This document shows positions 34,478 through 42,777 of a stretch of DNA of 64,000 nt, piece by piece (the stretch's first letter is position 1; every line of letters begins with the position of its first letter). A program made the position numbers and the translations under genes. The stretch comes from Pseudobdellovibrio exovorus JSS (GTDB lineage Bacteria; Bdellovibrionota; Bdellovibrionia; Bdellovibrionales; Bdellovibrionaceae), in the NCBI RefSeq assembly GCF_000348725.1, contig NC_020813.1, positions 2,107,057 to 2,171,056 of the forward strand. Reading direction: 5' to 3'. The notes beneath the pieces are model-generated. The model was given only the letters and a program-made list of their open reading frames with translations, was not told the DNA's origin and searched no databases.

Positions 34478-35061
34478 GCCATACGGAAGTGATCATCGCC
34501 ATCATCGCGGGGATCGCCCTTTCAGCCTGCTGTGGATTCCGTGTTTTTATTCCTTTACTGATCGCGACTTTCGGTGTCCGCTTTGGTTTTATTCCCTCAG
34601 AGTGGATCAATGAAGCCTCTGTTCATCTGATTCGCAACGATGTTTTCACGGCCGCAATTACTGTGGCCACTGTTATTGAGATCGCCGCGTACAAAATTCC
34701 ATTCGTCGATAACTTTCTAGATACTATCGCCACACCGCTAGCCGTTGTCGCCGCCACGTTACTATCGTCTTCTTTTTTCACTTTCGCAGAAGATTCCTAT
34801 ATGCGTTTTATTCTAGGTGCGATCACCGGTGGCCTTGGGGCTGGTATTATCCAAGCCTCCACTTCTGCTGTACGTGCGACCTCGAGCCAGTGGACGGCTG
34901 GCCTTGGTAATCCCATCTTCGCTTTGATTGAAACCATCACCGCCTTTGTCGGTTCTTTACTTGCGGTCTTATTCCCTATTCTTGGCATCCTGTTAATTCT
35001 GTTGATCTGCTGGGGCTCCCTCTGGTTACTCAAACGATTTTTCAGGACAAAAGAACGATGA
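34474..35061 (+). CDS. DUF4126 membrane protein
   Basis: A 195-residue inner-membrane protein with about five helices. The N-terminal segment ALSACCGFRVFIPLLIATF and the IEIAAYKIPFVDNFLDTIATPLA loop match DUF4126, a family with no known function. It overlaps its upstream YkgJ-like and downstream CHASE2 kinase genes by four bases each, so all three are translationally coupled. The gene has clearly higher G+C than the kinase that follows. Confidence 0.8.
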   Translation: MSHTEVIIAIIAGIALSACCGFRVFIPLLIATFGVRFGFIPSEWINEASVHLIRNDVFTAAITVATVIEIAAYKIPFVDNFLDTIATPLAVVAATLLSSSFFTFAEDSYMRFILGAITGGLGAGIIQASTSAVRATSSQWTAGLGNPIFALIETITAFVGSLLAVLFPILGILLILLICWGSLWLLKRFFRTKER

Positions 35062-36875
35062 AAAAGGTGTGGGGTCTTCTAAAGGAGTATTGGGGGAAGT
35101 CGCTTCTGGTGGTTTTACTGGGAGTGAGTTGTTGGGGGTTTTCTAAAGCATCATTTCATTCTATAGATTTTATTATCAGGGACGCTTTACAGCATTTCAA
35201 TTTTGGATACACAGTCGATAAATCCATAGTATCTGTGAATATTGACATTACAAAAAACAATTTCACACATCCACTCAAAACTAAAGACCTTATTAGTATT
35301 ATTGATAAAATCTTATTAGGCGCCCCAAAGCATATTATATTAGTTCTTGAACCATCAGAACTATCTCAAAATCCAGAAGAGCGAATTGCTTTTTTTAACT
35401 ATATTAACTCTCTTGAGAACTTCTCTTTATTTGCTTTAGAAGATTCTTATTTTGCTACGGGATTTGAATCTGATGAGGTATTTAGAAACTATAAAAATCT
35501 CTTCTACATCACAACCACAGGGGATCGAATTAGCGCCTCAAAAAATGATGCGAAATTTAGACGCGCTCTTTTGAGTTACGACCAAATTGGGGAATCTCAA
35601 ACCTCTATCAGTCTTAAAAAAATTGGAGTACAAACAAAAGAGATCTCAGATTTCAAGTATCCTTATAAATTTTGGAGAACTACTCAAGTATATATGAAGA
35701 CTCCAAGAGTCGGAACATTTACCTTTTTCCAATCACCCAATTTTTTTACCGACAACTATCGGCCCGATTTCTTCAACAACAAGCTTGTTTTTATTGGCTC
35801 ATTTAACGAGTTCTCATTTTTACATCGACCTTCAGCCCTTAACTTACTAAACAACAAATTAAATAGTAACTTTCAAGATCATTTCTATCCGTTTCAAGAG
35901 CTTGTCGCAAATTTAGTAAATTTGCATATCACTGGAGACTACATTAAGTATCTACAAAGCTGGAATGACTTAATCGTATTATTTATAGTTTTAACTTTTC
36001 TGATACTTTGCAATTTTAAACCTAAAACAAAGCTAATCTTATTCTTCTCATTGATTCCTATAAATCTGATCTTCATATTTATTTTATATATTACCTCAAG
36101 CTACTATATTGACTTTTCTCGCTCCATTTCATTACTTATATTTGCTCAATATATTGTCGTACCACTATTAATGTTCCTAATGATGCGACTTCAGGAACAG
36201 CAGAAGCAAACTGAGCTTTTAAATGCTCGTATAGACTCTGTTTTGAGAATTTCCGAAAAAGTTGCTCATGACATTCGCTCCCCACTGTCTGTAGCGAATT
36301 TACTAATAAGTAAAGCTAAATTTGATGATCCTGAACATAAAAATCTTATAACCTCTTCACTCAAGCGAATTGATATTATCGCTGCAAATCTGTTAAAAAA
36401 ATACAGAGCAACTAATTCTGAAATGAAATTAGAAGATGTTAATATCATAAATACTATTTCTGTAATTTTATCCGAAAAAAGATCCCTAAGACCCAACATA
36501 GTGTTTAAATTAAGTGTCAAAACTGCTCTTACTCATGCCAAATCATCAGCATCAGAACTAGAACGTGTGATCAGCAATCTAATTGATAACTCCATCGATG
36601 CAACCCAGACGCAAGAATCACCCCAAATCACTATTGAACTTAGTGCTCTCTCTAATCAGTTCCTTATTACAATCTCTGACAATGGTGTTGGTATTTCTAG
36701 TGATATGCTAGCTTTATTAGGGCAACAAAGAATCACCTCAAAAAAAGATACTGGCGGCAATGGAATTGGTCTTTTACATGCAAAGCAAACAATTGAAATG
36801 ATGGGTGGTACCCTAGAGATTTCAAGTACAGAAAATATCGGCACGTCCATCGTAATTCGACTAATTCAAATATAA
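35058..36875 (+). CDS. CHASE2-domain sensor histidine kinase 1
   Basis: A 605-residue inner-membrane kinase. Order: first helix (about 13-30), extracytoplasmic CHASE2 sensor (about 35-290), three helices (about 302-378), HisKA with H-box KVAHDIRSPLSVANLL, then HATPase with N-box SNLIDNSIDATQ, G1 SDNGVGIS and G2 GGNGIGLLHAKQTIEMM. This is the standard CHASE2 kinase layout. It overlaps DUF4126 by four bases and precedes the radical SAM gene by 52. From about 35150 the DNA becomes strongly AT-rich while the first 30 codons do not. The signal sensed is unknown; the nearby modified peptide is a candidate. Confidence 0.88.
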   Translation: MKKVWGLLKEYWGKSLLVVLLGVSCWGFSKASFHSIDFIIRDALQHFNFGYTVDKSIVSVNIDITKNNFTHPLKTKDLISIIDKILLGAPKHIILVLEPSELSQNPEERIAFFNYINSLENFSLFALEDSYFATGFESDEVFRNYKNLFYITTTGDRISASKNDAKFRRALLSYDQIGESQTSISLKKIGVQTKEISDFKYPYKFWRTTQVYMKTPRVGTFTFFQSPNFFTDNYRPDFFNNKLVFIGSFNEFSFLHRPSALNLLNNKLNSNFQDHFYPFQELVANLVNLHITGDYIKYLQSWNDLIVLFIVLTFLILCNFKPKTKLILFFSLIPINLIFIFILYITSSYYIDFSRSISLLIFAQYIVVPLLMFLMMRLQEQQKQTELLNARIDSVLRISEKVAHDIRSPLSVANLLISKAKFDDPEHKNLITSSLKRIDIIAANLLKKYRATNSEMKLEDVNIINTISVILSEKRSLRPNIVFKLSVKTALTHAKSSASELERVISNLIDNSIDATQTQESPQITIELSALSNQFLITISDNGVGISSDMLALLGQQRITSKKDTGGNGIGLLHAKQTIEMMGGTLEISSTENIGTSIVIRLIQI

Positions 36876-36927
36876 TCTGGCTACATATTTGCTAGATTAA
36901 TCTTTAAATCACTGTACTAGGGATAAA

Positions 36928-38295
36928 ATGGAACTAAAACGATTTAAAGATATTATTGCAATTAGAAAGCCGACAAGTGTTGATTCTTTTGACAGTATCG
37001 TTGCGTTTCATGCTTCAAACCTAGAGGTCGCAGAGCTAAGTCTAGAGGCCTTTGAGGCAATGCAAGAAATTTCAATTACTACCGATGAACAACCTCATTT
37101 AACACCTCACCCGCTAAGTGATGCGTATAATGCTCTTAACGATTGGAATGAAGAACCGTCATCTACCCAGCTTCGTTCTGGCAGAATAACTTCACAAATC
37201 AAAAACTTAACGATAAATGTTAGTCAAATATGCAATCTTAAATGCAACTATTGCTCTGCTGGAGGAGATGGAACATACGGAGCTCCTACTTTACAGATTT
37301 CAATAGAAAAAACTCTTCCGCAAATTAGTTTTTTTATATCTCGTCTGCCCCCTCAATCAACATTTTCGATTTCTTTTATCGGCGGTGAGCCACTACTTTA
37401 CCCACATGCAATAAAAGCAATCTATGACTATACAGTGAACCTATGTCTAGAAAGGGGCATAACTTCTGTTTTTAAGATAGTGACTAATGGCACACTTGTT
37501 TCTAATTCAGAAACAATAAGTATATTGCGAACGATGAAATTAGACTTAACGATCAGTATAGATGGCACAAGAGACGTAAATGATTTAGTTCGCCCTTCAA
37601 AAGACAACAATAGTACTACAGATAAAATTCTTGAGGGTCTTCGGCTTTTAAATGAAGATCGCGGGAATATCTCTCTTATACATTTCTCCGCTATTACTTC
37701 AAAACACAACACGGATATAACAAGTAACTACTTGTTTTTGATGTCCTTAAACCCTGACTCCGTAGACTTTATATTTGATAATGAATCTTTCGATGACTTA
37801 CTATTGGAAAAATTTATTACTGAAATAAACAATGTTGCCAAAATAGCTTGGCAAAAAGGTGGAGAACGTGAACTCCGCAAAATTCGCACTTTTGACCACT
37901 ATTTCTCCTTACTAGATGGTCAGCAACGTGTGGAAAATCACTGCGGAGCTGGAAAAACCCACTTAACAATTGATGCAAAAAATCGCCTCTTTAGCTGTGT
38001 TTGGGACCCAAATGATCTCAAGACATCTGTAGGGCAACATAGCCAAATAGAAGATTCCGCCATATCTAAGTACTCGAAATCACTGATAGAACTAAACAAC
38101 TGCAATTCCTGTTGGGCTCGCTATCTATGTGGCGGAGGCTGTATGTACATCAATAATTTGCATACAGGTGATAAACACAATAAGAGTGTTTCTTTCTGCA
38201 AAAAGACAAGAAGCTTGATTTTGACAACACTTATATATTACAAAATAGCTCGTATTGAGCAGCAGTGTTCTGATACTGAAGGAGGGATATTATGA
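36928..38295 (+). CDS. Radical SAM/SPASM peptide maturase
   Basis: A 455-residue iron-sulfur enzyme. The radical SAM motif is CNLKCNYC (C102, C106, C109), with IGGEPLLYP as the SAM-binding GGE segment. The C-terminal SPASM domain carries seven Cys: HCGAG, SCVWD, then C-x2-C-x5-C-x3-C in CNSCWARYLCGGGC, and FCKK, enough for two auxiliary [4Fe-4S] clusters. Residues 1-85 are an N-terminal domain that could bind a leader peptide, though I cannot prove an RRE fold. Such enzymes install crosslinks in RiPP peptides. Its stop overlaps the start of a 33-residue peptide gene, the likely substrate. Confidence 0.9.
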   Translation: MELKRFKDIIAIRKPTSVDSFDSIVAFHASNLEVAELSLEAFEAMQEISITTDEQPHLTPHPLSDAYNALNDWNEEPSSTQLRSGRITSQIKNLTINVSQICNLKCNYCSAGGDGTYGAPTLQISIEKTLPQISFFISRLPPQSTFSISFIGGEPLLYPHAIKAIYDYTVNLCLERGITSVFKIVTNGTLVSNSETISILRTMKLDLTISIDGTRDVNDLVRPSKDNNSTTDKILEGLRLLNEDRGNISLIHFSAITSKHNTDITSNYLFLMSLNPDSVDFIFDNESFDDLLLEKFITEINNVAKIAWQKGGERELRKIRTFDHYFSLLDGQQRVENHCGAGKTHLTIDAKNRLFSCVWDPNDLKTSVGQHSQIEDSAISKYSKSLIELNNCNSCWARYLCGGGCMYINNLHTGDKHNKSVSFCKKTRSLILTTLIYYKIARIEQQCSDTEGGIL

Positions 38296-38393
38296 AAAAG
38301 GCGCAACACATTAAAAAAGTTAAACCGAATCCTAAATCAGCTTCTCCTTTGGTAAAAGGAGCACTGGGGACATCTTGTACTCCAACAAATTAG
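38292..38393 (+). CDS. Candidate RiPP precursor peptide, 33 aa
   Basis: A short frame whose ATG overlaps the maturase stop (ATGA) and follows AAGGAGG by six bases, one of the best ribosome binding sites in the window. The peptide starts MKKAQHIKKVK, a basic leader, continues through a proline-serine hinge (PNPKSASP), and ends VKGALGTSCTPTN. It has one cysteine, C29, five residues from the end, and no aromatic residue except H6. I infer that the SPASM enzyme forms a thioether or similar crosslink at C29 in the C-terminal core. No exporter or protease gene lies beside it. Confidence 0.75.
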   Translation: MKKAQHIKKVKPNPKSASPLVKGALGTSCTPTN

Positions 38394-38402
38394 TTGATAG
38401 TA

Positions 38403-38417
38403 CAAAGCCGTAGCTTT
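38403..38417 (+). terminator. Weak hairpin between peptide and second kinase
   Basis: AAAGC-CGTA-GCTTT followed by TT lies ten bases after the peptide stop and abuts the GTG start of kinase 2. A 5-bp stem is weak, but it could trim or partly stop transcription so that the peptide is made in excess over the kinase. Confidence 0.35.
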
Positions 38418-38419
38418 TT

Positions 38420-40300
38420 GTGAAAAATATTTCTTCTAAAACTCTAGCTTTACTACGATCAATCCACTTTTCTTATTATAAAATCGCATTTGCACTTGTT
38501 GCTACAATTATCATTAGTTCTTTTAAATTTGAGCTGGTAGAGCTTTTTCTCTTTGATTTAGGTACTACCATCAAAGCAGATCTTGGTCTTTCAAATCCAA
38601 AAAACAAAAAGATCACTCTTATTTATATTGATTCAAATACCATTGAATCTTTTAACGGCTATCCATCGTACAAAGATCATAGCACTTTCCTAGAAAAACT
38701 CTCTTTATACAAGTCGTCACAGATCGTCTATAATTTTCGCTTTGAAAACAAACAGATTATAGAAATCTCTGGTAGCACTAACGATCAGAAACTCTTTGCT
38801 AAAACGGCATCCACCTTTAGCAATCTTTACTTTATAACCGATGACCTTGAGCTTAAAGGCCAAGAAAGTAATTTAAAGCTCGCCGCTCCACTAAATGATT
38901 TACAGGTTGTCTCAGGACCACGAACAAAAGATATAAAACTTAATCCAAAAAATAAAATTAGTCGTCGTATATTGATTAGCTATCAGGATCAGCTCTTAAT
39001 CCATCAAAGACTAGCGAGCATATATAACCCCAGCATCGTAAATGTAGAAAATATCAGAGGTAAATATCACTACATTGGAACAGATCAAGTCTACATTGAT
39101 TTCCACAAGCCCAACTCATTTGATGCATTTAGATTCGAAGATGTTTTATCTGGCAATGTTCCCCCACAGTACTTAACAGATCGAATTATATTAATTGGTA
39201 CAAATACAAATAAATTCATTGAAGATTATGTTGCTACTCCTTATTCATCTGAAACACCTGATCTTATTACTATAACGGAACTTCAAGCCAATATGTTCCA
39301 AACATTAATTGACAATAGCGCTCCTCAAAAAGTGCCGCCTTATATTAATATTATTGTAACAGCCGCTATTTCAATTTTAACAGTATATGTAGCCCTCTCA
39401 ATGACACCATCTAAAGGCATTATGCTTTTAGTAAGTACCTTCTTGGGGTATAGTTTTCTTGCTGTTATACTTTTATACTTCAACATCTGGATCGGGATGG
39501 CGCATCCGTTGCTTACGATCTTTTTGTGTTATTACTTTTTTATTCCTTATCGTCTGATCATTGAAAATCGGCGCAGTTGGGAGTACCTGCAAAAGAATAA
39601 ACTTCTACAACAGGTAGAAGAACTCAAAAGTAATTTTATCTCGATGATGTCTCACGATTTGAAAACCCCTATCGCACGCATTCAGGGGATGACGGAGGTT
39701 ATTCTGAAAGATAACATCTCGTTGAGCTCAAATCAGCGCGAGGCTGTAGACACAATCAAAAGCAGCTCGGATGATCTTTTGCGCTTTATCAATTCAATTC
39801 TGCAGTATGGACGTATCGAAAGCCAAGGGATCGAACTCAATCGTCAATCCAAGGATATCAATAAAATCCTACAAGAGATCGTCAAGAAACACGATTTCCT
39901 TGCCAAGGTTAAACGTATCAAGCTCACAACAGATCTAGAGCCGATGTTCCCGGTTTCGGTGGATTCAGAGCTTGTTCGCCAAGTTTTTTCTAACCTGATC
40001 GAAAACGCTATCAAGTACAGTCCCGAAGAGTCCACAGTCACGATCAAGTCCTATGAAAGTGCGGATAAAGTGATTATTGAAATTCAAGATCAGGGCGTGG
40101 GGATTCCTCCGGAAGAGATTTCTAATATCTTTATGAAATTTTACCGCAGCCAAAATGCTAAGACCTCAACTATCAAAGGTACGGGCCTTGGCCTTTACCT
40201 AGCCCAATACTTTATTCAGTTACACAAGGGCGAAATCACTGTTACCAGTGAAGTTCAAAAGGGCTCTGTCTTCCGCGTTGAGCTACCGATCAACTCTTAG
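38420..40300 (+). CDS. CHASE2-domain sensor histidine kinase 2
   Basis: A 626-residue inner-membrane kinase: first helix (about 16-36), CHASE2 sensor (about 40-290), three helices (about 305-375), HisKA with MSHDLKTPIARIQGM, then HATPase with SNLIENAIKYSP, DQGVGIPPEEI and GTGLGLYLAQYFIQLH. It starts at GTG with no ribosome binding site. The CHASE2 half is AT-rich like kinase 1, but from about 39650 the kinase half returns to the usual composition. The H-box differs in type from that of kinase 1, so the two are not recent duplicates in their catalytic parts. The NtrC-like gene downstream is the probable partner. Confidence 0.88.
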   Translation: MKNISSKTLALLRSIHFSYYKIAFALVATIIISSFKFELVELFLFDLGTTIKADLGLSNPKNKKITLIYIDSNTIESFNGYPSYKDHSTFLEKLSLYKSSQIVYNFRFENKQIIEISGSTNDQKLFAKTASTFSNLYFITDDLELKGQESNLKLAAPLNDLQVVSGPRTKDIKLNPKNKISRRILISYQDQLLIHQRLASIYNPSIVNVENIRGKYHYIGTDQVYIDFHKPNSFDAFRFEDVLSGNVPPQYLTDRIILIGTNTNKFIEDYVATPYSSETPDLITITELQANMFQTLIDNSAPQKVPPYINIIVTAAISILTVYVALSMTPSKGIMLLVSTFLGYSFLAVILLYFNIWIGMAHPLLTIFLCYYFFIPYRLIIENRRSWEYLQKNKLLQQVEELKSNFISMMSHDLKTPIARIQGMTEVILKDNISLSSNQREAVDTIKSSSDDLLRFINSILQYGRIESQGIELNRQSKDINKILQEIVKKHDFLAKVKRIKLTTDLEPMFPVSVDSELVRQVFSNLIENAIKYSPEESTVTIKSYESADKVIIEIQDQGVGIPPEEISNIFMKFYRSQNAKTSTIKGTGLGLYLAQYFIQLHKGEITVTSEVQKGSVFRVELPINS

Positions 40301-40439
40301 CAGCCTTCCTCCCCCTCGAATCGTCAAAAGTTTCGACAGTTAAATTTTTCCTGTCAGAAAAATAACAGAGGCAAAAGTGACACCACTTAGTATATCTTTG
40401 GCCCCAGTGACGGTAACGACTCTGCTTGGAGGTTCGATT

Positions 40440-42020
40440 ATGCTTAAAGTTCTTGTTGTTGATGACGATCAGGCCCTACGCTTTTCAGTCAGATCAGCTC
40501 TTGAAGCTACGAAAAAGTTCTATATTGAAGAGGCCTTCGATGGTGTGAATGCTATTGAAAAAATCAAAGAAAGAACTGCAGAAAAGAACAAAACACAACA
40601 AGCTGGAGCTCGCGCTTTCGATATCGTTATTTTAGACGTGGATATGCCACGCAAAAATGGTCTGAATACACTTAAAGAAATTAAAGAAATGGACCCCGGC
40701 ATTATCGTATTAATGCTCACGGCACACGCCACAGTAGAAGTGGCCGTACAAGCAGTTAAAGACGGCGCCTATAACTTCTTATCTAAACCCCTATCTAGTG
40801 ATGAGCTGATTCAATTAATCGATAAGGCCGTTACGGCACACACTCTGATTTCAACACTGGCTGTATCGTCTCCGGTATTTGTAGATGAAGGCCGTAAAAT
40901 CATCGGCAACACCTCGCAAATGCAAAAGGTCTTCAATGTTATCCACAAGCTCGCTAAGGTTGATACTCCTGTATTAATTCGTGGCGCTTCAGGTACAGGT
41001 AAAGAATTAGTAGCTAAAGCGATTCACTTCAACTCTGCACGCAAAGACGAAAAGTTTGTTGCTATTAACTGCTCAGCTATTCCTGAAAATCTTTTTGAGT
41101 CAGAACTTTTTGGTCACGAAAAAGGATCTTTCACTGGAGCCAGTGAACGCAAAATCGGTAAGTTTCAATTTGCCGAAGGTGGAACTCTATTCTTAGACGA
41201 AGTCGGTGACATGCCTCAATTGATGCAGGTGAAGATCCTGCGTGTATTACAGGAAAAGCTCTTTATGCCTGTCGGCTCGAATCGCGAAATTCCAACTAAT
41301 GTTCGTATCATTGCCGCGACAAATCGCCCTTTGGAAGAGATGATGAAAGATGGCCGCTTCCGCGAAGATCTTTTCTATCGTCTGAACGTCGTTCCTATAT
41401 TCTTACCACAGTTAGCGGATCGTAAAGATGACTTGGAAGTTTTGATTCATATCTTCATTCGCAAGTTCAACCAAATTCATGGAAAGCGTTTAACGGGTAT
41501 CAGCGCTGAAGCGCTGTCTGTTTTGAAACGCTATGGCTGGCCCGGAAATATTCGTGAACTCGAAAATGTTATTGAGCATTCTTTCGTATTAGAGAGTTCA
41601 AATACGATCAGCCTAGGAAGCTTGCCAGAAGCACTTCTTGAGGCTGCCGGTGTGAGTTTAGTCGAAACGATGCAGAATTTAGAGAGTCAATCGGAAACAT
41701 TAAAAAAATCTGCTCAGGTCTTCAGCTCTACAGAAATTGATTCAGAAAATGATTTTGATATTGACTCAGAAATTGACGACGACAGTCTCGAATCCTGTGC
41801 TGACGAAGATATCAGCATCAGCATTTCGGACAGTGCCTCTTTAGACTTCAATGCTCAAAAAGAGGAATTCGAAAAACAGTTTATTATCAAGGCTTTAAAG
41901 ACGTTTAAAGGCAGAATCAACCAAACAGCACTGCACGCAAATATTCCAAAAAAGACTCTTCTTCGTAAGATTGAAAAGTATGGAATCGTGGCGAAAGAAT
42001 ATGCAGAGCCAAAAAGTTAG
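40440..42020 (+). CDS. NtrC-family sigma-54 response regulator
   Basis: A 526-residue regulator: receiver domain with DDD acidic pocket and phosphoacceptor in VILDVDMPRKNG, AAA+ domain with Walker A GASGTGKE, the sigma-54 contact loop GSFTGA (Ser replaces the usual Ala), Walker B GGTLFLDEVGDM, and a C-terminal Fis-type helix-turn-helix (NQTALHANIPKKTLLRKI). A very acidic linker of about 60 residues separates the last two. I start it at the ATG at 40440 because GGAGG precedes it. It should activate sigma-54 promoters when phosphorylated, probably by kinase 2, 139 bases upstream. Confidence 0.92.
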   Translation: MLKVLVVDDDQALRFSVRSALEATKKFYIEEAFDGVNAIEKIKERTAEKNKTQQAGARAFDIVILDVDMPRKNGLNTLKEIKEMDPGIIVLMLTAHATVEVAVQAVKDGAYNFLSKPLSSDELIQLIDKAVTAHTLISTLAVSSPVFVDEGRKIIGNTSQMQKVFNVIHKLAKVDTPVLIRGASGTGKELVAKAIHFNSARKDEKFVAINCSAIPENLFESELFGHEKGSFTGASERKIGKFQFAEGGTLFLDEVGDMPQLMQVKILRVLQEKLFMPVGSNREIPTNVRIIAATNRPLEEMMKDGRFREDLFYRLNVVPIFLPQLADRKDDLEVLIHIFIRKFNQIHGKRLTGISAEALSVLKRYGWPGNIRELENVIEHSFVLESSNTISLGSLPEALLEAAGVSLVETMQNLESQSETLKKSAQVFSSTEIDSENDFDIDSEIDDDSLESCADEDISISISDSASLDFNAQKEEFEKQFIIKALKTFKGRINQTALHANIPKKTLLRKIEKYGIVAKEYAEPKS

Positions 42021-42110
42021 CAGTTCATTTCACACTTAAAAATGTGACGAAGACTGTTGCAAAATGATGTTGTTGACTCTAATTAAGGCGCTCGTTAGCG
42101 TAGCCATCCC

Positions 42111-42659
42111 ATGACGTTAAACCCATTGCCTCCACAAGCTTATACCAAAGAGACTTTGCAAAAAGCCTACTCTTGGTTATTGACTCAGCCAGCATCTGTA
42201 AAAGATATGGCGACGTCACAGGATATTCTTGTGAGTCTTTATCTTAAAGCCCAACGCAATGGTGAAGCTTCACTAGAAGCGCCTAGTATTCAAAACTTCA
42301 AGCAAGAGTTAAAGCAATTGGCATCGATGATTGGTGATCTTCAAACACCGGCTCAGTCAGCTCCGGTTGCGGCTCCAACTATGCCAAAAGCTCAGCCTCA
42401 AACTACATTGGAAGCTCCAACAGCTCAGACAAGATCTCTTCCTGTAACAGGTCTACCCCTGAGCTTCAAAGAGACTGTCAATCAAGCGGCCCATGCTATG
42501 GGAAATATGGGCGGCGGCTCGTCTTCTAGCCTAGGACAGCTGGATATCCAATCGCTACAAGCCCTGAGTGAAGTCCGCCAAACCCTCAATTTAAGCTCTG
42601 ATATCGAAGCTCTTAGAGCGCTAATTGCCTTAGGATACAAACAGTTCAAGAAAATGTAG
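42111..42659 (+). CDS. Hypothetical protein, 182 aa, Ala/Pro-rich
   Basis: A soluble protein with an N-terminal helical segment (1-80, with KETLQKAYSWLLTQP and NFKQELKQLASMI), a low-complexity Pro/Ala/Thr-rich middle (80-120) and a C-terminal helical segment (about 120-182, ending EALRALIALGYKQFKKM). No known domain. It follows the NtrC-like gene by 90 bases and precedes ileS by 118. No signal peptide. The function is unknown. Confidence 0.6.
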   Translation: MTLNPLPPQAYTKETLQKAYSWLLTQPASVKDMATSQDILVSLYLKAQRNGEASLEAPSIQNFKQELKQLASMIGDLQTPAQSAPVAAPTMPKAQPQTTLEAPTAQTRSLPVTGLPLSFKETVNQAAHAMGNMGGGSSSSLGQLDIQSLQALSEVRQTLNLSSDIEALRALIALGYKQFKKM

Positions 42660-42777
42660 TTCTGCACCTGTTTGATTCTGTTTTATACCATGCAAAATCC
42701 CCGTTCTTAGGTCTTAAAGGCCTGCCCAAATGTCGCTCGATTTGATAGACTGCTTGCTTATTTCAAGGAGTTTCCAC

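Noticed and set aside
34185..34610. 141-codon minus-strand frame opposite the YkgJ-like and DUF4126 genes
   Set aside because: It lies antisense to two well-supported genes with clear family motifs and has no ribosome site.
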